A stretch of 64,000 nucleotides of DNA from assembly GCA_945878725.1 (NCBI GenBank), contig CAMCTY010000001.1, positions 62,001 to 126,000 on the forward strand. The letters are read 5' to 3'. Shown piece after piece: positions 7,901 through 16,698 of this stretch. Numbering within the stretch: the stretch's first letter is position 1; every line of letters starts with the position of its first letter. The notes beneath the pieces are model-generated. The model saw nothing but the letters and a program-made list of their open reading frames with translations. It had not been told where the DNA came from and did no database searches. The stretch is from Bifidobacterium breve. GTDB lineage: Bacteria > Actinomycetota > Acidimicrobiia > Acidimicrobiales > Acidimicrobilacustridaceae. The translations under genes and the position numbers were made by a program.

Positions 7901-8551
7901 ATGACTGATCTTGGTGAAATCTCCGCCGTCGACCGATCGCTCGGTCGACGCGGACAGGTGACGCGACAGAAACTTCTCGATGCCGCAACCGGATTGCTCG
8001 AGTCCTCCACGTATCGCGATCTCAAAGTCGTCGACATCGCCCGCGATGCCGGCACCTCGCCGGCGACCTTCTACCAATACTTTGCTGATGTCGAAGACGC
8101 AGTACTCGCCATTGCTGATGAGATAGCAGCGAGCGTCGGACCGGATCTCGCCTCACGGATTGTCGGTCGGACATGGTCGGGCGCAGATGCATGGCAGGCA
8201 TCGCTTGACATTGCCGACGGCTTCATCGAACTCTGGGACCGCGACCGACCAGTGCTGCGCGTCATCGATCTCGCTACCGACGAGGGTGATACCCGATTTC
8301 GCAACGTAAGAACGCGGCTTCTCGGTGCCCCAGCCGAAGCGTTTGTCGAGGTGCTTCAGTCCCGCGACCCGTCGGCCTCGCGAAGCAGGGCCCTATCCGA
8401 TGCCGGCGTTCTTGTGTCGATGCTGGCACACGTCGCCGCCCATCGTGATGGCCTCGAACAATGGGGTGCGACGGGAACGGACCTTCGCAGCAGCATGGCT
8501 GGCGTGGTCTTCACCACGATGACTGGTCAATCGGTGCCGGACTCGTTCTGA
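7901..8551 (+). CDS. TetR family transcriptional regulator
   Basis: 216-residue regulator with an N-terminal helix-turn-helix (about 20-65) carrying VVDIARDAGTSPATFYQYF, the TetR signature, and a C-terminal ligand-binding and dimerisation domain of the usual length. The ATG at 7901 follows the previous stop by 13 bases; an in-frame upstream ATG at 7871 would lie inside that gene. It sits near a thiolase with a TACCG/CGGTA repeat, and a related larger palindrome precedes the desaturase at 14591, so lipid-related targets are plausible. Its tail overlaps the small convergent gene by 25 bases. Confidence 0.9.
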   Translation: MTDLGEISAVDRSLGRRGQVTRQKLLDAATGLLESSTYRDLKVVDIARDAGTSPATFYQYFADVEDAVLAIADEIAASVGPDLASRIVGRTWSGADAWQASLDIADGFIELWDRDRPVLRVIDLATDEGDTRFRNVRTRLLGAPAEAFVEVLQSRDPSASRSRALSDAGVLVSMLAHVAAHRDGLEQWGATGTDLRSSMAGVVFTTMTGQSVPDSF

Positions 8552-8712
8552 GCGTCTTCGCCTAACTGAGAGTCTTCATCGGATCGAGCTCGGTCCGCGA
8601 TTGATCCGGCCCGGAACATTCCCCATAGGCAGACGGCAACGACGATGGCGATGCCGACAACCAGAGCGGGCCATGTGGTGTTGGCGGCGATGAGTGCGGT
8701 GTTCGAAGTCAC
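8527..8712 (-). CDS. small single-helix membrane protein
   Basis: A short reading frame gives about 61 residues: a polar start, one strong membrane helix (ALVVGIAIVVAVCLWGMF), then an acidic, Ser/Asp-rich tail. A GTG at 8712 is used because the ATG at 8769 would lie inside the start of the divergent membrane protein gene. No ribosome site is obvious. The 3' end overlaps the TetR gene by 25 bases. The hydrophobic segment argues for a real gene, but no function can be given. Confidence 0.4.
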   Translation of the reverse strand: MTSNTALIAANTTWPALVVGIAIVVAVCLWGMFRAGSIADRARSDEDSQLGEDAQNESGTD

Positions 8713-8753
8713 GCCAATCACGCTATTGCCTGCCGGATAGGTTGACGACCGCC

Positions 8754-9884
8754 ATGGAACGCGAAACATCTCTGATCCGCGATCGCCGATGGCTTCCGGG
8801 GATCTGGTTCCCTGTTTGTGTTTTCGCCATTTGGCGCTTGGCCCATGCGGCGGTGACCTTCAGGTTCGGGGGTAACTCCGTCGATGTCGCGAAGTATTAC
8901 GACGGAGCGCACTACCTGCGGATTCTGTACCTCGGCTACGGAACCCCGCGAAGGATGATGCCGTCGCACGCATTCTTCCCCGGTCTTTCGTGGATTGCTT
9001 CGCCGGTGCAATGGCTGACTAGTTCCGATACCTCAACGATTCTCATTGTCACCACGCTGACGTCGCTTGCCGCGTTCGTGGCCCTTTGGGGCGTGTCCAG
9101 AGAATGGATCGGTGAGCGTTCGGCCCGCCTCGCAGTCGTTCTCTTCGCGCTCTTTCCCTCGTCGCTTTTCCTTTGGACCTTCTACTCGGAATCGCTGTTT
9201 GTGGCATTGGGAGCGGGGGCGGTCTGGGCTGATCGTCGAGGTCGACGCTGGCTCGCACTCGCATGTTTTGCGGCACTGAGTACGACCCGTTCAATCGGAA
9301 TCGTCGTCCCGATCGTGATCGTTCTCGTGCGGGTGGTGCGGGAGCGCGGAATCGACAAATGGGCTGTCGGTTATCTCGCAGCCGGTGTGACTGGTTTTGG
9401 CGCGGTGCTGGTCACGATGCAGATCCAACTTGGTGATGCGTTCGCATTCATTCGCGTGCAGGAAGACTGGGGTCGGACGCTTGCCTGGCCATGGCGATCA
9501 GTCATACAAGGTGTTCAAAATCTCAACCCACGCGCTGGCACGGTGATGGTTCCGTCGTTGATCGCCCGCAATCTTGATCTTTGGTGTGTTGCCATAGTGA
9601 TCATCGGTGTCGGTTGGATGATCGTGTCGAAGCGACCGAGGTTTCCTGTCGAGGCATGGTTACTCGGCGTGGCGTTGATCGTCGCCCCGCTCTGTTCGAG
9701 CGTTCTTGCCAGTTTCAACCGATTCACCCTCGCTGACTGGGTGTTGTTCCCTGCTTATGCGTCACTCATCGACCGCTTTCCGGGGCGGTGGCGCAAGATT
9801 TCGCTTGTCGTAGTAGTCGTTGGCTGTGTTCTGACTGGTTATGCGCTACTCGGCCGATTAACCGCGAAACGGTTCCTTGGGTAA
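8754..9884 (+). CDS. PIG-V-like mannosyltransferase family membrane protein, copy 1
   Basis: 376-residue protein with about nine to ten membrane helices. YYDGAHYLRI followed by HAFFPGL in the first lumen-side loop and LFPSSLFLWTFYSESLF in the next helices match the PIG-V group of GT-C glycosyltransferases, which use a polyprenyl-phosphate mannose donor. The acidic D in the first loop is the likely catalytic residue. The ATG at 8754 begins MERETSLI. The next gene is a clear tandem paralogue, so the pair arose by duplication. The acceptor is unknown; a lipoglycan or cell-surface glycan is the general expectation. Confidence 0.72.
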   Translation: MERETSLIRDRRWLPGIWFPVCVFAIWRLAHAAVTFRFGGNSVDVAKYYDGAHYLRILYLGYGTPRRMMPSHAFFPGLSWIASPVQWLTSSDTSTILIVTTLTSLAAFVALWGVSREWIGERSARLAVVLFALFPSSLFLWTFYSESLFVALGAGAVWADRRGRRWLALACFAALSTTRSIGIVVPIVIVLVRVVRERGIDKWAVGYLAAGVTGFGAVLVTMQIQLGDAFAFIRVQEDWGRTLAWPWRSVIQGVQNLNPRAGTVMVPSLIARNLDLWCVAIVIIGVGWMIVSKRPRFPVEAWLLGVALIVAPLCSSVLASFNRFTLADWVLFPAYASLIDRFPGRWRKISLVVVVVGCVLTGYALLGRLTAKRFLG

Positions 9885-9918
9885 CTAGATGGAGGAGGGC
9901 AACCCGACTAGGTTTTTT
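9885..9918 (+). terminator. possible terminator between the PIG-V-like paralogues
   Basis: A weak stem (CTAG/CTAG around an inner GGG-CAA-CCC) directly follows the stop codon and is followed by GTTTTTTAT. The six-T run is unusual in this GC-rich region, but the stem is short. Confidence 0.35.
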
Positions 9919-9989
9919 ATAACTAGGCGGGAAAGCAGCTGTGGTCAGTCGGCACCATTGCCGGCAGGAGAGTTCCAAGGGGCATGGGA

Positions 9990-11189
9990 ATGTTGGAGGC
10001 ACGGAACTCGACGGGTCCGGCGCAAAAGCAGGTGAACGGAGGCCAGCCTGACACGGTGCTGGTGACTGGGAGCCGGGATCGGTTCATCGCTGGGATCCGC
10101 TTCCCGATTCTGGTCTTTGCCATCTGGCGCCTGGCCCACATCGTGATGGTCCGCGTGGCCGGGCGTCGGATTCTCGAATCCGCATACTTGTGGGACGGCG
10201 AGAATTATCTGCAAATCCTGCGCAATGGTTATTGGAACCCGCGCCCGTCATTTCCGGTGCACGCCTTCTTTCCTGGACTGGCATGGCTTGCTGAACCGGT
10301 TCAGTTCATCACCGATTCGCAGGCGATCACGGTCGCGATTGTCGCCAACGGGACAGCGTTGGCTGCGTTCATCACCGTTTGGGGTGTGAGTCGAGCGTGG
10401 GTCGGCGAAGCGATTGCCCGACGTTCGGTCCTGCTTTTTGCGTTGTTCCCGTCGTCACTGTTCCTGTGGGCCTTCTACTCAGAGGGACTTTTCATTGCAT
10501 TGAGCGCTGGTGCCGTCTGGGCGGACCGGCGGGGACGACACGTGATCGCAGCTGTCTGCCTGGGTGCGCTGTGCACGACCCGCTCTGTCGGCGTTCTGGT
10601 TCCCCTTGCGCTGATTCTGCTGAGAGTGGTCCGGATGAGACGTGTTGACCGGTGGGCGCTCGCCTACGCCGAGGCCGCTGTCGCAGGGGTCATGGCGGTC
10701 CTGGTCACGATGGAGATACAGGTTGGTAACCCCTTCGCGTTCATGGGTGTCCAGAAGGATTGGGGCCGGTCGATTTCTTGGCCTTGGGTATCGGTCTGGC
10801 AAGGGATCGAAAACCTGACGCCACAGCGGGGGACTGTCATGGTCCCTGCGCTGATTGCGAGGGAATTCGATCTGGTGTGTGTCGGACTGGTGATTGGTGC
10901 GATAGGGATCCTCGTACTGTCGAGAAAACCCCGGTTTCCTCCCGAGGCATGGGTGCTCGCAATCGCTCTCATGGCGTTGCCGTTTTGCTCGAGTGTGCTT
11001 CCCAGTTTCAACCGATTCACGTTGGCCACTTGGATGATTTTTCCCGCATATGCGGCGATGCTCGGGCGGACTTCGCGACGCATCCGGGGGGTTCTACTCG
11101 GAGTGGTGGCGTTGGCATCGATCGCGGTTTCGTACTCGATGGTGGAAAATTTCACCGTGCCCTACGGGCTGAGGAACTTCATCGGCTAG
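9990..11189 (+). CDS. PIG-V-like mannosyltransferase family membrane protein, copy 2
   Basis: 399-residue paralogue of the upstream protein. It shares FAIWRLAH, WDGENYLQIL, HAFFPGLAWL, LFALFPSSLFLWAFYSEGLF, WADRRGR, VQKDWGRS, RGTVMVP and SFNRFTLA in the same order, with about nine to ten membrane helices. The classical WDG in the first loop is complete here, whereas copy 1 has YDG. Start choice is between ATG at 9984 and 9990; AAGGGG spaced 7 bases favours 9990. It has an extra polar N-terminal segment of about 25 residues. A divergent acceptor specificity is possible. Confidence 0.72.
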   Translation: MLEARNSTGPAQKQVNGGQPDTVLVTGSRDRFIAGIRFPILVFAIWRLAHIVMVRVAGRRILESAYLWDGENYLQILRNGYWNPRPSFPVHAFFPGLAWLAEPVQFITDSQAITVAIVANGTALAAFITVWGVSRAWVGEAIARRSVLLFALFPSSLFLWAFYSEGLFIALSAGAVWADRRGRHVIAAVCLGALCTTRSVGVLVPLALILLRVVRMRRVDRWALAYAEAAVAGVMAVLVTMEIQVGNPFAFMGVQKDWGRSISWPWVSVWQGIENLTPQRGTVMVPALIAREFDLVCVGLVIGAIGILVLSRKPRFPPEAWVLAIALMALPFCSSVLPSFNRFTLATWMIFPAYAAMLGRTSRRIRGVLLGVVALASIAVSYSMVENFTVPYGLRNFIG

Positions 11190-11275
11190 CCAGTCGGAAA
11201 TCCCGGAATTCTCCGGGGTCTCGTTCGGCCGGTACCGTTCGTTCAACAAATCGATCCGATCGTTCGGGGAGTCAG

Positions 11276-12199
11276 ATGAAGATCTCGGTGGGGCTTCCCA
11301 CACATCACGTGAATGCACCGGACGAATGGTGCACGGCCGATGCAATCGCCGAGATGTCTCGTGCAACTGAACAAGCGGGCGCGTATGCGGTGTTCGTCAC
11401 CGATCATCCGGCACCCGACGCGAAGTTCATGGCGAAGGGTGGCCACCACGCGCTGGATCCGTTCGTGACGCTCACGGTTGCCGCGACTGCGACATCGACG
11501 CTCAAGTTGCACACGAACTTAGCGATCCTCGCCTATCGGAATCCGTTCATCTCGGCGAAGGCCATCGCCACGCTTGATGTCGTGTCAGCCGGCCGAGTCA
11601 TCGTCGGCACCGGTGCCGGATACCTTGCTCCCGAGTTCGCCGCTCTCGGATCGGACTTCGAGAAGCGGAACACCATCACCGACGAAGCGATTCTCGCCAT
11701 GCGTGCGGTCTGGTCGGGCGAACCAGTGACAATGGAAGGCCTGAACTTCTCTGCTGTCGACACGGTTTCGCTGCCGCGACCTGTGCAGCGTCCCGGTCCT
11801 CCAATCTGGATCGGGGGCAACAGCGATCGTGCCATCCGACGGGCGGTCGAACTGGCCGATGGTTGGAATCCGATGCCGAGCCCGGCTCGTGCAAGCCGCA
11901 TGCTGCGCACGCCACCGATCGAGAGTCTCGGCGATCTTGAGCGACGGATCGGCGACCTGAAAACCGCCAGCGAAAAGGCTGGGCGCGAAACACGGCCCGA
12001 TGTGATCTTCACGCCGATTGGTTACGACATGTTCAGCGGCGACTTTCCCGACGCCTCGAAGTTCGTCGAAGATATCGCTGCTCACGCCGCAATTGGTGTG
12101 AGTGCGCTGACCATCAACTTGCCGGGAGACACACGCGCCGCGTGGGTCGAGAGTGTCCAATGGCTCGGCGCCGAAGTCATCGCAAAGATCGGCTCCTGA
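11276..12199 (+). CDS. LLM class F420-dependent oxidoreductase
   Basis: 307-residue luciferase-like TIM barrel. Recognisable pieces are MKISVGLPTHH at the start, the flavin-pocket LHTNLAILAYRNPFISAKAI, LDVVSAGRVIVGTGAGYLAPEF and PPIWIGGNSDRAIRRAVELADGW. In Actinobacteria such proteins usually use coenzyme F420, though FMN users exist. The ATG at 11276 has GGGGAG just upstream; the reading frame stays open upstream inside the previous gene, but that extension is not plausible. The substrate is unknown. The next gene starts 19 bases after its stop. Confidence 0.85.
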   Translation: MKISVGLPTHHVNAPDEWCTADAIAEMSRATEQAGAYAVFVTDHPAPDAKFMAKGGHHALDPFVTLTVAATATSTLKLHTNLAILAYRNPFISAKAIATLDVVSAGRVIVGTGAGYLAPEFAALGSDFEKRNTITDEAILAMRAVWSGEPVTMEGLNFSAVDTVSLPRPVQRPGPPIWIGGNSDRAIRRAVELADGWNPMPSPARASRMLRTPPIESLGDLERRIGDLKTASEKAGRETRPDVIFTPIGYDMFSGDFPDASKFVEDIAAHAAIGVSALTINLPGDTRAAWVESVQWLGAEVIAKIGS

Positions 12200-12218
12200 G
12201 CGGATCCCCGCCGACCCA

Positions 12219-13262
12219 ATGAATGACGATGACGCGACCGGCCGAGGTGCGGAAAAAGCTCCTCGAGTCGTTGACGGGCCATCGGGAACAAGACTTGCCG
12301 TAGAGGCGCTTCGTGCTGGTGACGTTGTCGCCATACCCACCGAGACCGTCTACGGACTCGCAGCAGATGCAACAAACGAGCTGGCCATAGCGAAGATTTT
12401 CGCCGTCAAAGGACGACCGACAAATCATCCGTTGATCGTGCACATCGGTTCCGCCGATCAGCTCGATGACTGGGCGGTCGACATATCCGACCACGCAGGC
12501 GCGTTGGCGGACGCGTTCTGGCCTGGTCCAATGACGTTGCTCGTACGGCGGAGTGTGAAGGCGATTGATGCAGTAACTGGTGGTCGCGACACGGTCGGGT
12601 TGCGGGTGCCGGCCCATCCAGTCGCGCTTGAACTCCTGAACGAATTCGGAGGAGGTGTGGCGGCTCCATCGGCCAATCGGTTCGGGCGAGTCAGCCCCAC
12701 AACCGCTGCCCACGTCGTCGCTGATCTTGGGTCTGATATTTCACTCGTGCTCGATGGCGGTCCGTGCAGCGTTGGTGTCGAGTCCACGATTATCGACGTG
12801 AGTGGAGAGACTGCAGTTGTACTTCGACCCGGCGGATTGAGCCTAGAGATGATCTCCGAGGTGCTTGGTTTCCGTCCGGTCGTTGAGCAGCCTTCAGCTG
12901 CGGTCGGAGAATCGCGCGCTCCCGGAACTCTGGCAATGCACTATGCGCCCAAAGCACGGATCGTGATCGCGTCGGCGGAGACTCTTGCCGACTCACTTGC
13001 GGTGGCCGTTCGCGACGGTGGCGGAAAGGTAGGGCTACTTTCGCCGGCGTACGTTCGCGATGTTCCGGAGGAGATTGTTGTTCTCGAACCGGCGGGCGGA
13101 CCGGAAAATTACGCCGAAGTTCTCTACGCGCGTCTGCGACAAGCAGACCGGCTGGGATTGACGGTTCTTGTCTGCATCCCACCAACGCCGGACGGCAGAG
13201 GTCTTGCCGTGCTCGATCGACTGCAACGCGCCGCCGCGGCAGGACTATCGACGCAGGATTGA
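12219..13262 (+). CDS. L-threonylcarbamoyladenylate synthase (Sua5 type)
   Basis: Makes threonylcarbamoyl-AMP from threonine, bicarbonate and ATP, the first step of the t6A37 modification of ANN-decoding tRNAs. The YrdC domain occupies about 25-215 and shows PTETVYGLAADA, KGRPTNHPLIVHI, PGPMTLL, VGLRVPAHP and SANRFGRVSPTTAAHV. A C-terminal Sua5 domain follows after the linker APGTLAMHYAPKA, so this is the long two-domain form (347 residues). The start at ATG 12219 lies beyond the previous stop. It is convergent with the molybdoenzyme gene, only 4 bases apart. Confidence 0.93.
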   Translation: MNDDDATGRGAEKAPRVVDGPSGTRLAVEALRAGDVVAIPTETVYGLAADATNELAIAKIFAVKGRPTNHPLIVHIGSADQLDDWAVDISDHAGALADAFWPGPMTLLVRRSVKAIDAVTGGRDTVGLRVPAHPVALELLNEFGGGVAAPSANRFGRVSPTTAAHVVADLGSDISLVLDGGPCSVGVESTIIDVSGETAVVLRPGGLSLEMISEVLGFRPVVEQPSAAVGESRAPGTLAMHYAPKARIVIASAETLADSLAVAVRDGGGKVGLLSPAYVRDVPEEIVVLEPAGGPENYAEVLYARLRQADRLGLTVLVCIPPTPDGRGLAVLDRLQRAAAAGLSTQD

Positions 13263-13266
13263 TCGG

Positions 13267-14445
13267 CTAGGCGGAAACCGTGATGCGACGGGTGTGCCAT
13301 CCGGTGGCACCATCGGGTTGGACCGGCGCCTCGTCGCTTGTCTGCGTCTGCCCATCGTTGTCGGTGGCGCGAACACGGATCTTGTGCGCCCCGGCAGTTG
13401 CTTGCCACTGATGGACCCACTGCCGCCAGGTTCCGTCACTTACTGCAGGTCCGAGTTGGGCATCGATCCAAGGTCCGTCGTCGATCTGGACCTCGACCCG
13501 TGCTACCCCGGCAGGAGCCCATGCAACGCCTGCTATCGGGATGGCTCCGGCGCGCAGCGACCCGGAGGATTTCGGCACATCAATCCGAGATTCGATCTTG
13601 ACGGGACCTTCCTTCGACCAGCCGAGGGGGATCCAGTAGCCGTTGTATGTGTCCCATCCGGTGAGTTCGATGGTGCTCAACCACTTGGTTGCGGACACGT
13701 AGCCGAAGAGACCTTCGATGACCAACCGCGCCGGGAATCCATGATCGGGAGGCAATGGCTCGCCGTTCATGCCAAGTGCCAGTAGCGCAGTACGACCATC
13801 GAAAACTGCGGCGGTCGGAAAACCGGCGGTGAAGCCGTCAAGTGAACGTCCGACAATCTGATCGCCGGTTGGTTGGATGCCGGCCCGTTCGAGAAGTGAA
13901 CCGAGTGGGACTCCCTGCCAGACGGCGGTGCCGATGAGATCGCCGCCGACTCCGTTGGATACGCACGCGATGGTGAGCGGAACTTCTACTTGAGGGAGAG
14001 CCAACAACTCGTCGTAGGAGAACTCAAGCGGGGTATCCACCGAACCTTCGATTTTGAGACGCCAGGTATCGAGATTCACGTTCGGTGGGTAGAACGCGGT
14101 GTCGATGCGGAAGAACGAATCGTTCGGTGTGATGAACGGTGAAAGTCCGTCGATGCCAAGACCGGTCGGTTCGGCGAACGTGATCGGCTTCCCGGGAAGG
14201 GTTGCGGTCGGAGGGGGCAGAGTTACATCCGGAGCACTGATCTGGCTCGAAGGCTTCGATCGCAAAATGCTCGCGCCGGCAACAACGGCGATGCCTCCAG
14301 CGCCAGCCAGTCCGGCCCACTTGAAGAACGATCGGCGAGTTCCGGCAACGCGGGTTGGCTTTGGCGGGCGAGGTATCGCGCTCTCGGAACCGGATGCCTC
14401 GGACGGGTCACTGACCGGTGATGGGGACGTGGGAGGAACGGTCAC
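13267..14445 (-). CDS. Tat-exported sulfite-oxidase-fold molybdoenzyme
   Basis: 392-residue molybdopterin-dependent oxidoreductase. A twin-arginine signal (TRRSFFKWAGLAG, about 36-48) and hydrophobic stretch imply folded export. The SUOX-fold domain contains the likely Mo-ligand Cys in TIACVSNGVGGDLIGTAVW and the LPPDHGFPARLVIEGLFGY segment that lines the cofactor site. A C-terminal Ig-like dimerisation domain carries VEVQIDDGPW and TWRQWVHQW. No haem domain is present. The GTG at 14445 is the only sensible start. It uses the cofactor made partly by the moaA, moaC and moeA-like genes at the left end. Its substrate is unknown. Confidence 0.88.
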   Translation of the reverse strand: MTVPPTSPSPVSDPSEASGSESAIPRPPKPTRVAGTRRSFFKWAGLAGAGGIAVVAGASILRSKPSSQISAPDVTLPPPTATLPGKPITFAEPTGLGIDGLSPFITPNDSFFRIDTAFYPPNVNLDTWRLKIEGSVDTPLEFSYDELLALPQVEVPLTIACVSNGVGGDLIGTAVWQGVPLGSLLERAGIQPTGDQIVGRSLDGFTAGFPTAAVFDGRTALLALGMNGEPLPPDHGFPARLVIEGLFGYVSATKWLSTIELTGWDTYNGYWIPLGWSKEGPVKIESRIDVPKSSGSLRAGAIPIAGVAWAPAGVARVEVQIDDGPWIDAQLGPAVSDGTWRQWVHQWQATAGAHKIRVRATDNDGQTQTSDEAPVQPDGATGWHTRRITVSA

Positions 14446-14532
14446 GTCTCAACCCTTGCTCATGGCAGCGTGCCTCCGGGGATCGGGTCTGAATTTTTCG
14501 TGGAACGAAGCAAAATCTGCTGCCGCGACCTC

Positions 14533-14552
14533 CCTACCGACCGGTCGGTAGG
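14533..14552. promoter_or_regulatory. perfect 20-bp palindrome, likely TetR operator
   Basis: CCTACCGACCGGTCGGTAGG is a perfect inverted repeat 38 bases before the desaturase GTG, next to TTATCGT, which could act as -10. This size and CG-rich symmetry is typical of TetR operators. It probably represses the desaturase. Confidence 0.7.
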
Positions 14553-14590
14553 TTATCGTTCCGTATTCGCAGACAAGAAGAAAGCCAGTC

Positions 14591-15541
14591 GTGGATCATC
14601 AAAACCCCGCTCAAATGGCAGAAATCCTTGACAATCAGCCTTCACTGCCAGGTCGCACCGCCGCCGAGCGTCATCGCTTCGAACGCTCTGCCGATGAGCG
14701 CATCAACCGGGTTTCCTCGATCCCGTTTTTTCTCGTTCACGTGCTCGCCGTCGTAGGCACTGTTGCATTCGGGATCACACCGCGAGCCCTCGTGCTGTTC
14801 GTGGTGATGGTGTGGGGCCGCCAGTGGTTCATCACCGCCGGCTATCACCGTTATTTCGCCCACCGCTCCTTTCGGACGAGCCGCGGGTTCCAGCTCTTCT
14901 TGGCTCTCGGCGGCGCCATGTGTGTTCAGAAGGGACCGCTTTGGTGGGCCGGTCACCATCGCGATCATCATCGTTACAGCGACACTGAACTCGACATCCA
15001 CTCACCGAAACGCGGATTCCTTTGGAGTCACATGGGTTGGATCCTGTGCGACAAGAACTCCGAGATCCCGTTCGATCGAATTAAGGATTTCGCGAAGTAT
15101 CCCGAGCTTCGGATGATCGACAAATGGAACGGTGTGTTCCCGTGGATCGGTGGCGTCGGTTGCTATCTGATCGCCGGCTGGTCGGGGCTGTTCTTCGGGT
15201 TCTTCATGAGCACGGTGGTGCTCTGGCACAACACGTTCCTCGTCAACTCATTGGCTCACGTGTGGGGCCGTCGTCGTTATGTCACGGGCGACACAAGCAG
15301 GAACTCGTTGTTCATTGCCATCACGACACTCGGTGAGGGATGGCACAACAACCATCACTATTACCAAGCATCGGCCCGCAACGGATTCTTCTGGTGGGAA
15401 CTCGACGTCACCTGGTACATCCTCAAGATCCTGAGCTGGGTCGGCCTGGTTCATGATCTCAAGGTTCCGAGCGCGCAGATACTTAGGTCTAACCGGTTGC
15501 GTGATGTGAGCGAGTCAGAACTGGTAGTGGTTGACGTCTGA
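14591..15541 (+). CDS. acyl-CoA/acyl-lipid desaturase
   Basis: 316-residue membrane di-iron desaturase introducing a double bond, most likely delta-9, into fatty acyl chains. The three histidine boxes are present in order: HRYFAH (about 91), HRDHHRY (about 127) and EGWHNNHHYYQ (about 254), with membrane helices between them. The GTG at 14591 follows AAGAAAG. A perfect 20-bp palindrome 38 bases upstream indicates repression, probably by a TetR protein that senses acyl-CoA. It is transcribed away from the molybdoenzyme gene. Confidence 0.9.
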   Translation: MDHQNPAQMAEILDNQPSLPGRTAAERHRFERSADERINRVSSIPFFLVHVLAVVGTVAFGITPRALVLFVVMVWGRQWFITAGYHRYFAHRSFRTSRGFQLFLALGGAMCVQKGPLWWAGHHRDHHRYSDTELDIHSPKRGFLWSHMGWILCDKNSEIPFDRIKDFAKYPELRMIDKWNGVFPWIGGVGCYLIAGWSGLFFGFFMSTVVLWHNTFLVNSLAHVWGRRRYVTGDTSRNSLFIAITTLGEGWHNNHHYYQASARNGFFWWELDVTWYILKILSWVGLVHDLKVPSAQILRSNRLRDVSESELVVVDV

Positions 15542-15561
15542 CAATCCCGCCGCCGGGGTTG
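15542..15561. terminator. short hairpin between desaturase and glpX
   Basis: CAATCCC pairs with GGGGTTG (one G-T pair) around a 6-base loop directly after the desaturase stop. There is no T tract. It overlaps the start of a 15-bp tandem repeat. Confidence 0.4.
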
Positions 15562-15600
15562 TAGTCAGCGGCTTTGTAGTCAGCGGCTTTGTAGTCAGCT
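15561..15600. repeat. 15-bp tandem repeat, 2.7 copies
   Basis: The unit GTAGTCAGCGGCTTT occurs at 15561 and 15576, and again in truncated form at 15591, in the convergent gap between the desaturase and glpX. Confidence 0.85.
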
Positions 15601-15607
15601 GAGTTGC

Positions 15608-16564
15608 TCAGTCGGCCCGGTGACGGGCGTTCATGAATCGAACGGTTCCCGTCTTGGAACGCATGACGAGCGACTGCGTCGTGATTATTCCGGCTGAGTG
15701 GTGAACGCCCTTGAGGAGTTCGCCGTCAGTGATTCCTGTGGCGGCGAAGAAGCAGTTCGTGCCGGCGACGAGATCATTGGTTCCGAGCGGGCGGGCAAGG
15801 TCGTAGCCGAGGGCAAGTGCTGCCTCGCGCTCGTCGTCGTTGCGGGGCCAGAGCCGGCCGAGGAGCTCGCCGCCCATGCACTTCAGTGCCGCCGCGGCGA
15901 TGACACCCTCGGGGGTTCCACCAATGCCGAGAAGGATGTCGGCACCAGAGTCGGGCCATGCCGTCGTGATCGCTCCGGCAACATCGCCGTCCGGGATCAA
16001 GCGGATGCGGGCGCCGGCGGCGCGTACTTCGGCGATCAGGTCATCGTGACGATCGCGTTCGAGGATGACGACGGTGACGTCGCTCACGTCAATGCGCTTG
16101 GCCTTGGCCACGGCTTTCAGATTGTCGATCGGGCTGGCATCGATGCTGCACACGCCCACGAGCTCGGGACCGACTGCGATCTTTTCCATGTAGACGCACG
16201 GTCCCGGGTCGAACATCGATCCCTTTTCGGAAAGAGCGATCACGGCGAGGGCGTTACCGCGGCCCTTTGACGCCAGCGTCGTGCCATCGATGGGATCGAC
16301 GGCGATGTCGACTGACGGGGGAGATCCGTCGCCGATGCGCTCGCCGTTGTAGAGCATCGGAGCTTCGTCCTTCTCGCCTTCACCGATGATGACGGTTCCG
16401 TCCATCGGCACGGTTCCGAGTGCGAGACGCATGGCATCGACGGCGGCACCGTCGGCGCCTTCTTTGTCGCCACGACCCATCCAGCGGCTGGCGGCCATGG
16501 CGGCGGCTTCGGTGACCCGAACGAGATCGAGGGCCAAATTGCGGTCAAGAGGAACTCCAGGCAT
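15608..16564 (-). CDS. glpX: class II fructose-1,6-bisphosphatase
   Basis: Hydrolyses fructose 1,6-bisphosphate in gluconeogenesis. The 318-residue protein shows [17 protein letters not shown] and [21 protein letters not shown], the metal-binding core of GlpX-type enzymes, and [20 protein letters not shown]. This is the main actinobacterial FBPase type. On the minus strand TATCCT ends 6 bases before the ATG at 16564 and no ribosome site is seen, so the mRNA is probably leaderless. It is divergent from the J-domain gene. Confidence 0.95.
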   Translation of the reverse strand: MPGVPLDRNLALDLVRVTEAAAMAASRWMGRGDKEGADGAAVDAMRLALGTVPMDGTVIIGEGEKDEAPMLYNGERIGDGSPPSVDIAVDPIDGTTLASKGRGNALAVIALSEKGSMFDPGPCVYMEKIAVGPELVGVCSIDASPIDNLKAVAKAKRIDVSDVTVVILERDRHDDLIAEVRAAGARIRLIPDGDVAGAITTAWPDSGADILLGIGGTPEGVIAAAALKCMGGELLGRLWPRNDDEREAALALGYDLARPLGTNDLVAGTNCFFAATGITDGELLKGVHHSAGIITTQSLVMRSKTGTVRFMNARHRAD

Positions 16565-16570
16565 CTGGTG

Positions 16571-16691
16571 AGGATACTTCGGAGATCCTTCGTACTGAAT
16601 TTTGCCTTGCAGGGAATGGGATCTCGGGCTTTCGAGGACCAGCGGAAACCCAGCCGCCGACGCTCCGGGTCAGGGCCGTCGGCGGTACTGT
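16571..16691. promoter_or_regulatory. divergent -10 elements, glpX and J-domain gene
   Basis: TATCCT on the minus strand (16576-16571) is 6 bases from the glpX ATG. TACTGT on the plus strand (16686-16691) is 7 bases from the J-domain gene GTG. Both genes lack a Shine-Dalgarno sequence. Confidence 0.5.
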
Positions 16692-16698
16692 CGTCGCC

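Noticed and set aside
10760-11275. N-terminal extension of the LLM oxidoreductase
   Set aside because: The frame is open by chance through the preceding PIG-V-like gene. The ATG at 11276 has a ribosome site and gives the normal protein.
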